NCBI RefSeq assembly: GCF_014652675.1
Contig: NZ_BMZG01000008.1
Location: 1,960-65,959, forward strand
DNA from: Formosimonas limnophila
GTDB lineage: Bacteria; Pseudomonadota; Gammaproteobacteria; Burkholderiales; Burkholderiaceae
Direction of reading: 5' to 3'
Length of the DNA stretch: 64,000 nt
Numbering within the stretch: position 1 is the stretch's first letter; each line of letters starts with the position of its first letter. The notes under the pieces were generated by a model that searched no databases, was not told the DNA's origin, and saw nothing but the letters and a program-made list of their open reading frames with translations. Positions 1-9,066 of the stretch are shown one piece after another. Both the position numbers and the translations under genes were made by a program.

Positions 1-76
1 GTGGGTTCGTATAAATTATATTATGTTAAATTAAATATTGGAGTAAATAGCTGCAGCAAGCTTACTTACGTATCTA

Positions 77-82
77 TATAAT
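77..82 (+). promoter_or_regulatory. Putative -10 box of the tRNA-Arg gene
   Basis: TATAAT lies 13 bases before the first tRNA base, the expected place for a sigma-70 -10 element. I see no convincing -35 hexamer 16-18 bases upstream, so the promoter call is tentative. Confidence 0.4.
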
Positions 83-95
83 ATCGATTACAAAT

Positions 96-171
96 GCCGC
101 CGTAGCTCAGTGGATAGAGCAATTTCCTCCTAAGAAATGGGTCGCACGTTCGATTCGTGCCGGTGGCGCCA
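96..171 (+). tRNA. tRNA-Arg (anticodon CCT)
   Basis: The cloverleaf can be folded by hand. The 7-bp acceptor stem GCCGCCG pairs with CGGTGGC with one G-T pair. The D arm has GCTC/GAGC. The anticodon stem ATTTC/GAAAT encloses loop CTCCTAA, giving anticodon CCT, which reads AGG (Arg). The T arm is GCACG-TTCGATT-CGTGC. The discriminator is G and CCA is encoded at 169-171. It stands alone; the next gene starts about 190 bases downstream. Confidence 0.95.
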
Positions 172-363
172 GCTTTTAGTGTTTTTCATAACACGTCAAA
201 ACAAAGGCCTGACTGACTGATTGACTCACGGCCTCCATCATCTGTCTTTCTCCATAATTACAACAGTAAGTCTTGTTTTGGTGTAGTAGAATGCCGCGTT
301 TGATTAAAAATGTCATATTTTTAACTGTGAATCACCACCAATCTTTCATACAAAGGGACTCTC

Positions 364-990
364 ATGTTTAACAGCTTAATGCCCAAAGAGGCTAAGTTTT
401 TTGATTTGTTTAACCAGCACGCAGACATCTTGGTTGAGGCGTCAAAGGAAGTTGTCAATTTATTCAATGACTTGGCCAACATGGATCGGTATATGAGCGT
501 GATTAAAGATTTGGAAAAACGTGCAGATCGCTTAACGTACGAGACCGTAGATTTATTGCACAAGACGTTCATCACGCCACTTGACCGAGACGATATGCTC
601 AAGCTGATTACAAATATGGATGATATTGCCGATTTGATGGAAGATGTCGCTGAGACAGCATTTCTGTACGACGTTACAGTGACAACGGATGAGGCGAAAC
701 AGCTGGCAGCAATCAGCGTGTCTTGCTGCGAGAGGGTTCGTGCATCCGTTCATTTGTTAGACAATATGAAGAATGCGGGTGATATGCTTAAAATCTCCTC
801 CGAAATCGAGCGTTTGGAGTCAGATGGCGATCGTGTGTTACGCAGTGCGATGTCTAAACTGTTCCGTGAAGAAGAAAATGTAAAAAATTTGATTAAGTAC
901 AAAGCCATTTACGAATTGCTTGAGTCCATCACGGATAAGTGTGAAGACGTGGCAAATATCATCCAAGGAATCGTCGTTGAGAATGCTTAA
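364..990 (+). CDS. DUF47 / PhoU-like Pit accessory protein
   Basis: This 208-residue all-helical protein belongs to the DUF47 (PhoU-like, TIGR00153) family. Members are usually encoded directly before a Pit phosphate transporter and are thought to modulate it. The sequence shows the family's repeated acidic helices, with a dicarboxylate-rich segment near residues 155-165 (ERLESDGDR) resembling the PhoU metal-binding motif. It has no signal peptide or membrane segment, so it should be cytoplasmic. The ATG follows an AAAGGGA ribosome-binding site. The pit gene begins about 80 bases downstream on the same strand, so the two probably form an operon. I found no properly spaced Pho box upstream. 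Confidence 0.9.
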   Translation: MFNSLMPKEAKFFDLFNQHADILVEASKEVVNLFNDLANMDRYMSVIKDLEKRADRLTYETVDLLHKTFITPLDRDDMLKLITNMDDIADLMEDVAETAFLYDVTVTTDEAKQLAAISVSCCERVRASVHLLDNMKNAGDMLKISSEIERLESDGDRVLRSAMSKLFREEENVKNLIKYKAIYELLESITDKCEDVANIIQGIVVENA

Positions 991-996
991 AAATGT

Positions 997-1034
997 ACGC
1001 CGAAAGGCGTGAAAAGCACTTTAAAAAAGCTTTT
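997..1034 (+). other. Two small hairpins between the DUF47 gene and pit
   Basis: ACGCC-GAAA-GGCGT (997-1010) is a 5-bp stem with a GNRA-type tetraloop. It is followed by AAAAGC...GCTTTT (1012-1017 with 1029-1034), which ends in a short T run. Together they could act as a leaky terminator or an mRNA-processing site that sets the ratio of accessory protein to transporter. That role is inference. Confidence 0.35.
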
Positions 1035-1070
1035 TAACTATTTGTATTTTAAATACTTTATTTTGGATTG

Positions 1071-2084
1071 ATGTTTATGGATACCTTACACATCAGCTTG
1101 GGTGTGGTTGTTTTTTTGGTTGCCTTGGCTTTGATTTTTGATTTCATGAATGGGTTTCATGATTCAGCAAATTCGATTGCAACGGTGGTTTCGACAGGGG
1201 TTTTAAAACCCCAACACGCTGTTATTATGGCAGCGGTGTTTAACTTCATCGCGTTTTATGTATTGCCACACACGGTGGCCGCCTCGATTGGCAAGGGCAT
1301 TATTGAAGCCAGCGTTGTGGATCAATACGTTGTTTTTGGCGCGCTTGCGGGTGCGATTATTTGGAACGTGGTGACGTGGTATTTTGGCATCCCCTCCTCC
1401 TCTTCTCATGCACTGATGGGTGGTTTGATTGGTGCAGCGGTTGCTAAAGCTGGCGTTGGCGCTTTATTAAGCGCGAAAATCTTGCAAACAGTGGCATTTA
1501 TATTTATTGCACCGATGATTGGTTTTGCCCTTGGTTCAACCTTGATGCTGATTGTCTCATGGCTGTTTTACCGCAGCTCCCCTGCGAAAGTAGACCGCTG
1601 GTTCCGTCGTTTACAACTGGTTTCTGCGGCTTCGTATAGTTTGGGGCATGGCGGTAATGACGCTCAAAAGACCATGGGGATTATTTGGTTGCTGTTGATT
1701 GCCAGTGGTTATTTGAAAGCAGATGATGATTTGCCTGGATGGGTCGGTTATTCTTGTTTTGCGGCAATTGCCTTGGGTACACTGTTTGGTGGCTGGCGCA
1801 TAGTGAAAACCATGGGGCAAAAATTGGCAAAACTCAAACCCGTCGGTGGCTTCTGTGCTGAGACAGCGGGGGCGATTACCTTGTTTAGTGCCACTGCAAT
1901 GGGTATTCCCGTGTCTACTACACATACTATTACGGGTGCGATTACAGGTGCAAGCTCGACCGCACGTGCGTCATCCGTTCGCTGGGGCGTGGCAGGTAAT
2001 ATCGTTTGGGCCTGGATTTTCACCATCCCAGCTTCGGCTTTTATGGCGGCGATTGCTTGGTGGGTAGGAACCAAAATCATGTAA
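1071..2084 (+). CDS. pit: Low-affinity inorganic phosphate transporter, Pit family
   Basis: This is a proton- or metal-phosphate-coupled symporter of the inner membrane, about 337 residues with roughly ten hydrophobic segments. Both PiT signature halves are visible: FMNGFHDSANSIATVVSTG near residues 25-45 and GHGGNDAQKTMGI near residues 187-199. A third family-typical stretch, STTHTITGAITGASS, lies towards the C-terminus. At this length it matches the shorter Pit type that is paired with a DUF47 protein rather than E. coli PitA. A TTG three bases upstream is in frame, and ATG 1077 is an alternative start. I chose ATG 1071 because a GGA lies about five bases before it. Arsenate normally enters through such carriers, which is relevant to the nearby arsHC genes. 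Confidence 0.9.
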   Translation: MFMDTLHISLGVVVFLVALALIFDFMNGFHDSANSIATVVSTGVLKPQHAVIMAAVFNFIAFYVLPHTVAASIGKGIIEASVVDQYVVFGALAGAIIWNVVTWYFGIPSSSSHALMGGLIGAAVAKAGVGALLSAKILQTVAFIFIAPMIGFALGSTLMLIVSWLFYRSSPAKVDRWFRRLQLVSAASYSLGHGGNDAQKTMGIIWLLLIASGYLKADDDLPGWVGYSCFAAIALGTLFGGWRIVKTMGQKLAKLKPVGGFCAETAGAITLFSATAMGIPVSTTHTITGAITGASSTARASSVRWGVAGNIVWAWIFTIPASAFMAAIAWWVGTKIM

Positions 2085-2104
2085 TCCGTTTCCACACAGT
2101 GTAT

Positions 2105-2131
2105 AAAAAAACGCGAATTCGCGTCTTTTTT
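2105..2131. terminator. Bidirectional terminator between pit and phoR
   Basis: The palindrome ACGCGAATTCGCGT (2111-2124) is flanked by an A tract on the left and a T tract on the right. It can therefore terminate both the plus-strand pit transcript and the minus-strand phoR transcript, which converge here. Confidence 0.85.
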
Positions 2132-2187
2132 GCATTTACTCACAAGCCATCACAAACCACAAGCTTTGTTCACCCTGCGGATATCGG

Positions 2188-3474
2188 CTATTTAGCCAGT
2201 CGGCTGTGCGGAAATATAGCGGTAAATGTTGTGCCTTCCCCTACTTTTGAATCAATTTTAAGCTCAGCTTGATGGCGAATGAGCACATGTTTGACGATGG
2301 CTAAGCCGAGCCCTGTGCCTTTACTAGCGCGGGATTGGTCTTTGTTGACACGATAAAATCGTTCAGTTAAACGTGGCAAATGCTCGGGTGCGATACCCTG
2401 CCCCGTGTCTCGTATGGATAAGGTAGGCTGATTATCGATGGTCTGCCATGTCAGATGAATTTCGCCACCATTGGGTGTGTAGCGTACAGCGTTTGACAGC
2501 AGGTTGGTGACAACACTGGCAATTTCTTGGACGCTGCCGTTTAAGTTGATAGGATCTATGTGTGTGATGAATTGGTGCTGCCCGTTTGAGAGAGCCACTG
2601 CTTGGCCGAGTTGCTGATTGAGTAGCTCGGTCATGTTGATGGTCACGTCGTCAACTTTCACGTCGCTTTCTAATCGAGAAAGCATGAGCATGTCTTGAAC
2701 GAGCACAGTCATGTGCTCGGCTTGTTTGTGCATTAGCTCAATCTGTCGCACGCGCTCCTCTGGGGCGATGTCGCCCGCGTCCAGCGCGTACTCTAAGAAC
2801 CCAGAAATGACGGTTAATGGTGTGCGTAGCTCGTGTGATGCATTGGCGATGAAGTCTCGGCGCATGGCATCGACTTTTTCGGTTTCAGTGATGTCTCGGC
2901 TAACGAGTATCATGCGATCTTCCTCGAATTCAATGAGAGTGAGTTCGAGTTGGCGGTTGAGGTATTCGATTTTGGTGGGCGCATCATAGAGGCCTGCCTG
3001 AATGTATTGAACCAATGCGGGTTCACGAACGAGATTGACGACGCGATTGCCTTTGTCTCGCAAGAGAGAAAATCGAAAATGCTGCTCAGCAACAGGATTG
3101 CACCACTCAAGATAAGCACTTTTATCCATAAGCACGACACCATCGGGTAAATGGCTCATGGTGTTTTGAAATCGAGCGAGCCACTCTGCGAGCTGAGCCT
3201 CATTGGACTCATCGTTGCGGCGCAGGGCGTAAAGTTTCGCGAAAATATCTGTCCAGACCCCATGCCCTGAAGGGACGTTTTTACTGGTCGGATTAGAAAT
3301 CCACAATGCAAAATGGTTCAATTCACGATAGTGGCCAGACAAGCGCCACAGTAAAACGGCAATGCAGACAAGTAGCCCCAACCATGTCAAAGAAAAAAGA
3401 CTGGTAATGCCAACAATTAACAAGCAAATGATGAAAATCGGCGTCAAGTCACGCCAGAAAGAGACTGGTTTCAT
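2188..3474 (-). CDS. phoR: Phosphate-regulon sensor histidine kinase PhoR
   Basis: This 428-residue membrane histidine kinase phosphorylates PhoB when phosphate is limiting. Two close hydrophobic segments lie at about residues 12-45, followed by a PhoR-type linker and a PAS domain (about 95-200). The HisKA box reads FIANASHELRTPLTVISGF, with the phospho-accepting His near residue 215. The HATPase domain shows the N box (SNAVRYTPNGG), G1 (DTGQGIAPEH) and G2 (GTGLGLAIVKH). It lies about 125 bases downstream of phoB on the same strand and is the last gene of the pst-pho run. No strong ribosome-binding site is visible at the chosen ATG. Confidence 0.93.
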   Translation of the reverse strand: MKPVSFWRDLTPIFIICLLIVGITSLFSLTWLGLLVCIAVLLWRLSGHYRELNHFALWISNPTSKNVPSGHGVWTDIFAKLYALRRNDESNEAQLAEWLARFQNTMSHLPDGVVLMDKSAYLEWCNPVAEQHFRFSLLRDKGNRVVNLVREPALVQYIQAGLYDAPTKIEYLNRQLELTLIEFEEDRMILVSRDITETEKVDAMRRDFIANASHELRTPLTVISGFLEYALDAGDIAPEERVRQIELMHKQAEHMTVLVQDMLMLSRLESDVKVDDVTINMTELLNQQLGQAVALSNGQHQFITHIDPINLNGSVQEIASVVTNLLSNAVRYTPNGGEIHLTWQTIDNQPTLSIRDTGQGIAPEHLPRLTERFYRVNKDQSRASKGTGLGLAIVKHVLIRHQAELKIDSKVGEGTTFTAIFPHSRLAK

Positions 3475-3600
3475 GTTTTTGTGGCAATTTTAGTTGTGAT
3501 GGGTATCGCCAGCATTGTCGCATACCCCAGCACATTGGATGACTCTAAATATATCGAATACAGCATGGTGATGTCAAATCAAAAACACCTCATGCAAACT

Positions 3601-4296
3601 TCATACTGCCCAGCGGTAACCCACACCACGAACGGTTTCCAAGGCATTTTCTAAGTCAAATTTCTGTAGGATTTTGCGCAATCTCAAAACATGAACATCT
3701 ACCGTCCGCTCCTCAATGTATACATGATCACCCCAAACATAATCGAGTAGTTGGGCGCGCGAGTAGCATTTATTGGGGTGCGTGACGAGAAATTTTAGCA
3801 GCTTGAATTCTGTATTACCCAATGTTTCATGCATAGAACCATCCATTTTTGCCAAAGTATGGTCATCATCGTTCAAAACACTCTGCCCTATCGTGATTAC
3901 CTGAGCGACGTGTTGTGGCGCTGAACGGCGTAAAACGTTATTAATACGGGCAATCAACTCCTTGGGACTAAATGGTTTGGTGAGGTAGTCATCCGCCCCA
4001 CCCTCTAAGCCTTTGAGTTTGTCGGCTTCTTGCGCACGGGCGGTAAGCATGATGATGGGCAGCATTTTGCTGCGCTCATCGCCACGCAACTGGGTCAGCC
4101 ACTGTACGCCTTCGCCATCGGGCAGCATCCAGTCAAGTAAAATTAAGTCTGGTAACGACTTTTTAACGCTGGCACGAGCATCGGTTAAGTTTTTGACCCA
4201 ACTGACAGCGAAGCCTGCGCGCTGTAATCCAAAGCGCAACAACTCCGCAATGTCATCCTCATCCTCGACCACCAAAACCATGGGCTGAATATTCAC
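3601..4296 (-). CDS. phoB: Phosphate-regulon response regulator PhoB
   Basis: This OmpR/PhoB-type activator binds Pho boxes. The receiver domain has the acidic cluster EDEDD (residues 11-15), phospho-acceptor Asp55 in LILLDWMLPD, and the conserved Lys in LTKPFSPKEL. The C-terminal winged helix contains RAQLLDYVWGDHVYIEERT and VDVHVLRLRKIL. I start it at the GTG at 4296, giving 231 residues, because GAGAAGG sits six bases upstream. An in-frame ATG 12 codons earlier lacks such a site and would extend beyond family length. It follows phoU by about 50 bases and precedes phoR. Confidence 0.93.
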   Translation of the reverse strand: MNIQPMVLVVEDEDDIAELLRFGLQRAGFAVSWVKNLTDARASVKKSLPDLILLDWMLPDGEGVQWLTQLRGDERSKMLPIIMLTARAQEADKLKGLEGGADDYLTKPFSPKELIARINNVLRRSAPQHVAQVITIGQSVLNDDDHTLAKMDGSMHETLGNTEFKLLKFLVTHPNKCYSRAQLLDYVWGDHVYIEERTVDVHVLRLRKILQKFDLENALETVRGVGYRWAV

Positions 4297-4347
4297 GGTG
4301 CACCTTCTCAAATTAAATGATGAACGAGCCATTGCCCGTACTGCTGA

Positions 4348-5037
4348 TTACTGTTCTGTGGAGCTGTTGTGTGTGTAGCGGACATCTTCACCCTCAAACA
4401 CATAAATCGCTGTTTCAGCAATATTTTCAGCGTGATCACCCGCGCGTTCGATGGCTTTGGCCACCCATAGATCATCGAGAGCCGCACTAATGGTACGAGG
4501 ATCTTCCATCATGAAGGTGATGAGCTGACGCATGCTGGCTTGGTATTGGTTATCCAGCTCAATATCTGCGGCAAATACTGACGGCATTTCTGAGGTGTCT
4601 TCGCGAGCAAATGCATCTAAAGCACGGCGTAGCATACCCGTCGCAATATCCGCCGATTGGAAAATGGTATGAACGCGAGGTAGTTTAGCGCGTTGGTCAC
4701 CTTGTTTGATGGCCATTTTAGCGATTTTTGAGGCTTCATCACCAATACGTTCAAGATCAGAAATAGCTCGGATACAACCCAGCAACATTCGCAAATCCGA
4801 TGCAGCAGGCTGACGTAGCGCGATGATTTCGGAACAAGCATGGTCGATTTCGAGATGGTCTTGATTCACTTCGCGCTCAACCGTCATGACTTGCTCCGCC
4901 AACTGGGCATTATTTTCTGAATAGGCAAGTACGGCTTGGCGTAGTTGAGACTCTACTTTACCGCCCATTTTAAGAATGGATGTGCGCAGGTTTTCAAGTT
5001 CTTCTTGATAGTTTTTTGATGTGTGTAGGTGGTTCAT
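4348..5037 (-). CDS. phoU: Phosphate signalling protein PhoU
   Basis: PhoU links the PstSCAB transporter to PhoR and represses the Pho regulon when phosphate is abundant. The 229-residue protein has two PhoU helical repeats, each with the acidic metal-binding pattern, seen as ISDLERIGDEASKIAKMA (about 92-110) and KAIERAGDHAENIAETA near the C-terminus. It begins MNHLHTSKNYQEELENLRTS, close to the E. coli N-terminus. An AAAAGGAG ribosome-binding site precedes the ATG. It sits between pstB and phoB, the standard order. Confidence 0.95.
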   Translation of the reverse strand: MNHLHTSKNYQEELENLRTSILKMGGKVESQLRQAVLAYSENNAQLAEQVMTVEREVNQDHLEIDHACSEIIALRQPAASDLRMLLGCIRAISDLERIGDEASKIAKMAIKQGDQRAKLPRVHTIFQSADIATGMLRRALDAFAREDTSEMPSVFAADIELDNQYQASMRQLITFMMEDPRTISAALDDLWVAKAIERAGDHAENIAETAIYVFEGEDVRYTHNSSTEQ

Positions 5038-5156
5038 GCTGACTCCTTTTGTTGGGTTTCCTCATGTTTTGAGGTATGGGGAAATTGTTGGCTTATTGAG
5101 TATACAAACACATTTCCCCTGCCCTTCTCTTTTATATGGAAAGGCAATTTAATGAA

Positions 5157-5939
5157 TTAGCCAAAACGTCCTGTGATGTAATCTTCGGTCTCTTGGCGTG
5201 AAGGCTTGAGGAACATTTGACGTGTTTCACCGAACTCAATCAATTCCCCCAAATACATATAAGCCGTGTAGTCCGAACAACGCGCAGCTTGCTGCATGTT
5301 GTGTGTAACGATGACCACAGTGTAGTCTTCTTTGAGTTCGGTAATGAGCTCTTCGATTTTGGTTGTTGAAATCGGATCCAGCGCGGAGCACGGCTCATCC
5401 ATCAACAACACTTGCGGTTTAACCGCAATCGCACGCGCGATGCACAAACGCTGCTGTTGACCGCCTGACAGACTGTTACCTGATTCGTGCAGCTTGTCTT
5501 TGACTTGATCCCACAAAGCGGCTTTTTTGATAGCCCACTCAACGCGCTCGTTCATTTCGCCTTTTGAAAGTTTCTCAAACAAGCGAACGCCAAAGGCGAT
5601 GTTTTCGTAAATACTCATGGGAAATGGGGTCGGTTTTTGGAACACCATACCGACTTTCGCACGCATGAGCGAAACGTCTTGTTTCGAGGTGAGGATGTTT
5701 TCACCCTCAAAAATGATTTCGCCCTCGGCGGTTTGACCTGGATACAGTTCAAACATGCGATTTAGTGTGCGCAATAAAGTCGATTTGCCACAACCTGATG
5801 GACCGATGAACGCCGTGACCTTTTTCTCTGGAATGATGAGATTGATGTCTTTAAGGGCTTTGTTTTGACCATAAAAGAAGCTCAAGTTTTTGACTTCAAT
5901 TTTTGCGGTTTCATTGGCTAAGATATTTTCAGTGACCAT
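5157..5939 (-). CDS. pstB: Phosphate ABC transporter ATP-binding protein PstB
   Basis: This is the ATPase of the high-affinity phosphate importer, 260 residues and typical for PstB. Walker A is GPSGCGKST (46-54). The signature is LSGGQQQR, Walker B is [12 protein letters not shown], and the switch His is in [10 protein letters not shown]. The ending EDYITGRFG is characteristic of PstB. It lies 18 bases downstream of pstA in the same operon. Confidence 0.97.
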   Translation of the reverse strand: MVTENILANETAKIEVKNLSFFYGQNKALKDINLIIPEKKVTAFIGPSGCGKSTLLRTLNRMFELYPGQTAEGEIIFEGENILTSKQDVSLMRAKVGMVFQKPTPFPMSIYENIAFGVRLFEKLSKGEMNERVEWAIKKAALWDQVKDKLHESGNSLSGGQQQRLCIARAIAVKPQVLLMDEPCSALDPISTTKIEELITELKEDYTVVIVTHNMQQAARCSDYTAYMYLGELIEFGETRQMFLKPSRQETEDYITGRFG

Positions 5940-5957
5940 TTTTTTCTTTCAATTCAA

Positions 5958-6833
5958 TTACTTGCTACGGTTGGCGATGGTGCGGGTGACAATATTGATC
6001 AACAAGACAAAGAAGGTGATCAGCATTGCCCCCCCCCATGCCAGTTTTTGCCAATTATCATCAGGGCTTAAGGCAAAGTCTAAAATCACTTTGGGCAGAC
6101 TGGCCATGCGTTGCGTCATGTCGGTGCTGAAGAAGTTATTACCGACCGCGGTGACAATCAATGGCGCGGTTTCACCAAAAATTCGCGCGACACCGAGTAA
6201 TAAACCCGTCAACATACCTGTTTTGGCAGAACGATAGCAGATGGAAAAAATCATTTTCCAATAAGGACAGCCCAAAGCCACAGCGGCTTCACGCAATGCG
6301 CTCGGTACCAATTTAAGCATATCATCCGTGGTACGAACCACCACAGGCAACATGACGATGGCCAAAGCAATCGAGCCTGACCAACCAGAATTAGCACGAG
6401 CACCGAGTCCCAAACCAAAGTAAAACAAAATAAAAGCAAACATACCGATGGTAATCGACGGCGCAGACAGCAATATATCATTCACGAACCGCACCAATCG
6501 CGTGAACTTATTATCCCGACCATATTCGGCCAAATAAGTCCCCGCGAGAATACCGACAGGTGTGGCGATCAGCGTACCAACACCCACCATCAACAAGCTA
6601 CCCACAATCGCGTTGGCTAAACCACCACCAACATCGCCCATCGTGGGCTGAGACTCCAAGAAAAAACTAGGACTCAATGCAGGCAAACCTTTTGTCAGCA
6701 GAGACCATAATATCCAAACCAACCAAAATAACCCAATGGCAACCGATACCCCAGTCAGACTGAGCATCAATATATTGATTCGACGACGACGAATGTACAG
6801 TGGGTTGGTCATAGAAGCAGCAGACTGAATCAT
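5958..6833 (-). CDS. pstA: Phosphate ABC transporter permease PstA
   Basis: This inner-membrane permease of the Pst importer has 291 residues and about six membrane segments. The EAA loop that contacts PstB reads ALREAAVALGCPYWKMIF. Its 5' end overlaps or abuts pstC within about 10 bases. The codons for the C-terminal WGGAM contain a run of nine G on the coding strand (C run at 6029-6037), a potential slippage site. A one-base change there would replace the last ~30 residues. As sequenced, the frame is intact. Confidence 0.95.
   Translation of the reverse strand: MIQSAASMTNPLYIRRRRINILMLSLTGVSVAIGLFWLVWILWSLLTKGLPALSPSFFLESQPTMGDVGGGLANAIVGSLLMVGVGTLIATPVGILAGTYLAEYGRDNKFTRLVRFVNDILLSAPSITIGMFAFILFYFGLGLGARANSGWSGSIALAIVMLPVVVRTTDDMLKLVPSALREAAVALGCPYWKMIFSICYRSAKTGMLTGLLLGVARIFGETAPLIVTAVGNNFFSTDMTQRMASLPKVILDFALSPDDNWQKLAWGGAMLITFFVLLINIVTRTIANRSK
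6029..6037 (-). repeat. G9 homopolymer inside pstA
   Basis: Nine consecutive C on the plus strand read as G9 in the pstA coding direction. Tracts this long within genes are prone to replication slippage. Confidence 0.8.
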
Positions 6834-6842
6834 GATATCCCT

Positions 6843-7793
6843 TTAATTTTTATGAGTTTCAAAACGCGACAACAAGAGTTTAGCAAAAGCCAAAACCAGT
6901 GTCGTGATGAGGAACAGAACCAGTGCCAAAGCAAGTAAAGCAGACAAGTGTTGATCTGAGGCTTCGGCAAATTCATTGGCAATCGTGGAGGCAATGCTGT
7001 TACCGGGGGCGAATAATGAAGCCTGTATACCGTGCGCATTACCAATCACAAAGGTCACGGCCATCGTCTCGCCCAAAGCGCGACCCAGTCCCAAAATCGT
7101 CCCTCCGACCGCACCGATGCGGGTGTAAGGGATGACAACGTTGCGCACCACTTCCCAAGTGGTACCACCCAATCCATAAGCAGACTCTTTGAGCATTGGT
7201 GGCACGAGTTCAAACACATCGCGCAACACCGCTGTGATGAACGGCACAATCATAATCGCCAAAACCACACCTGCGGTGAACACACCCACACCCAAAACAG
7301 GTGCAGCGAATAATTTACCTATCACAGGCAATTGACCAATTGTGGCAATCAGCAAAGGCTGAACATATTTGGCAAACAAAGGCGCGAGGACAAACAAACC
7401 CCACATACCATAAATAATCGACGGAATCGCCGCCAATAGCTCAATCGCTGTACCAAGCGGACGACGCAACCAGCGCGGTGACAACTCTGTGAGAAAAATC
7501 GCAATCCCAAAACTCACAGGCAAAGCCAAAACAATTGCAATCCCAGCGGTGAGTAATGTACCAATGATGGGGCCTAAGGCGCCGTACTCATTAGACACAG
7601 GATCCCAGACTTCTTTCCATAAAAAAGCAGCGCCTTGTGTACTGAATGTATCGCTCGCACTGAAAATCAGAGAACCGATGATGGCAACAATCACCACCAA
7701 TACCAGTAACGCATTGAGAAACGTCAGGCCTTTGAATGTTTTATCCATCCAAGGCATTTGTCGCTTCATGACATGTTCTGAGGTTTGTTCCAT
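6843..7793 (-). CDS. pstC: Phosphate ABC transporter permease PstC
   Basis: This is the second permease of the Pst importer, 316 residues from the chosen ATG (MEQTSEHVMKRQMPW). Six membrane segments and the EAA loop MLKESAYGLGGTTWEVVRNV are visible. The frame stays open for 26 more codons upstream, but that extension runs into the terminator hairpin after pstS. ATG 7793 is therefore the better start, with a modest AAAAGG upstream. It lies ten bases ahead of pstA. Confidence 0.93.
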   Translation of the reverse strand: MEQTSEHVMKRQMPWMDKTFKGLTFLNALLVLVVIVAIIGSLIFSASDTFSTQGAAFLWKEVWDPVSNEYGALGPIIGTLLTAGIAIVLALPVSFGIAIFLTELSPRWLRRPLGTAIELLAAIPSIIYGMWGLFVLAPLFAKYVQPLLIATIGQLPVIGKLFAAPVLGVGVFTAGVVLAIMIVPFITAVLRDVFELVPPMLKESAYGLGGTTWEVVRNVVIPYTRIGAVGGTILGLGRALGETMAVTFVIGNAHGIQASLFAPGNSIASTIANEFAEASDQHLSALLALALVLFLITTLVLAFAKLLLSRFETHKN

Positions 7794-7854
7794 ATTCTTA
7801 TTGAACCTTTTACTTATTTTTGCGCACAGTGTCTGTGCCTCATAAAAGCAGGCG

Positions 7855-7896
7855 AAAAAAAGGATGCGCATGACTCACGCCTTGCCACATCCTTTT
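7855..7896 (-). terminator. Stem-loop terminator between pstS and pstC
   Basis: On the minus strand AAAAGGATG pairs with CATCCTTTT, and a run of seven T follows. This is a canonical intrinsic terminator just after the pstS stop. Partial read-through would make pstS mRNA much more abundant than pstCAB, which suits the high copy number of a binding protein. Confidence 0.8.
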
Positions 7897-7933
7897 AAAT
7901 TACAACATGAAAAAATGAATCCACATCATTGAT

Positions 7934-9007
7934 TTACATGATTGGTTTGCCAGATGCATCAGTGATTTTTTTCATTTTTTCTTTGATCAAAGCCACAACT
8001 TCTGCTGGCATTGGCACATAGTCAAGCTCAGTCGCTTGCGCTTGGCCTGAAGTGAAACCCCAGTCAAAGAATTTAAGCAATTTTGCGGCATTGTCTGGAT
8101 TATCTTGTTTAGCGTGCATCAAGACAAACGCCGTACCAGCGATCGGCCATGATTTTTCACCTGGCGCATAAGTTAAGCTCGCTGCCATGCCTGGAACTTT
8201 CCAATTGGCTTTAGAAGCTGCTTCAGCGAATGCTTGAGCAGTTGGTGCCACCACTTTGCCATCTTTGTTAACCAAAGATGCAGCAGTGATGTCATTTTTC
8301 TTCGCATAAGCGTACTCAACGTAACCGATTGAGCCGTCAAACTGCTTCACGTTGGTTGCCACACCCTCATTTCCTTTACCACCGATAGAACCTTCAAACC
8401 ATTTAGGTGATTTATGTGCACCGAGTGCTTCCCATTCTTTATTGGTTTTGGCCAAAAATTCAGTGAACAAGAATGATGTACCAGAACCATCTGAGCGGCG
8501 AACCACTTTGATGTCCATGTCAGGCAATTTCGCACCTGGATTCAATGCCACGATGGCTGGATCATTCCATTTTTTGATTTTACCGAGGTAAATATCACCC
8601 AACACTTGACCGTTGAAGACCAAAGGTTGTGCCAAATCTTTGATATTGTATACAGCGACCACGCCACCGATGGCCGATGGGAACTGTACCAAACCATTTG
8701 CAGTCAAATCGTCAGCTTTCATTGGCTCATCAGATGCACCAAAACCAACAGTTTTCTTCTTGATCTGATCAACACCAGCACCAGAGCCGACTGATTGATA
8801 GTTCACTGCAACACCGCTGGCTTTGTTGTATTCAGCCGCCCATTTGCCAAACAAAGGTGCGATGAATGATGAACCAGCGCCGTTAATGCCCGCTGCTCCA
8901 GCAGTTGCAGCTGGCGCTGCACCTTCTGCTTTTTTCTCTTCTTTAGCACCACCGCAAGCTGCCAAAACCGCCGCTGTTAAGCCCACCATCAAAAATTTCA
9001 AACGCAT
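7934..9007 (-). CDS. pstS: Phosphate-binding lipoprotein PstS
   Basis: This periplasmic phosphate receptor of the Pst importer has 357 residues. Its signal peptide ends in a lipobox (AAVLAAC, Cys18), so it is probably membrane-anchored, unlike soluble E. coli PstS. Family motifs include INGAGSSFIAPLFGKWAAEY near the mature start and the phosphate-contacting RRSDGSGTSFLFTEFL. An AGGAGAA ribosome-binding site precedes the ATG, and a Pho box lies about 80 bases upstream. It is the first gene of pstSCAB-phoU-phoB-phoR. Confidence 0.96.
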   Translation of the reverse strand: MRLKFLMVGLTAAVLAACGGAKEEKKAEGAAPAATAGAAGINGAGSSFIAPLFGKWAAEYNKASGVAVNYQSVGSGAGVDQIKKKTVGFGASDEPMKADDLTANGLVQFPSAIGGVVAVYNIKDLAQPLVFNGQVLGDIYLGKIKKWNDPAIVALNPGAKLPDMDIKVVRRSDGSGTSFLFTEFLAKTNKEWEALGAHKSPKWFEGSIGGKGNEGVATNVKQFDGSIGYVEYAYAKKNDITAASLVNKDGKVVAPTAQAFAEAASKANWKVPGMAASLTYAPGEKSWPIAGTAFVLMHAKQDNPDNAAKLLKFFDWGFTSGQAQATELDYVPMPAEVVALIKEKMKKITDASGKPIM

Positions 9008-9066
9008 TGTGTATTCTCCTAAAGTGACACAAATGTTAAAAACGCTCGTTTTAACGAGATGTCGCC

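Noticed and set aside
205-234. AGGCC...GGCCT hairpin with TGACTGACTGATTGACT inside, after the tRNA
   Set aside because: The stem is only five bases with a 20-base loop, and the 4-base tandem repeat is too short to call a meaningful element.
331-352. TGTCAT...CTGTGAA upstream of the DUF47-pit genes as a possible Pho box
   Set aside because: The two half-sites are about 15 bases apart instead of 11, so they do not fit PhoB spacing.
3501-3527. GGGTAT...ATACCC inverted repeat upstream of phoR
   Set aside because: A six-base stem with a mismatched interior and long loop; too weak to call regulatory.
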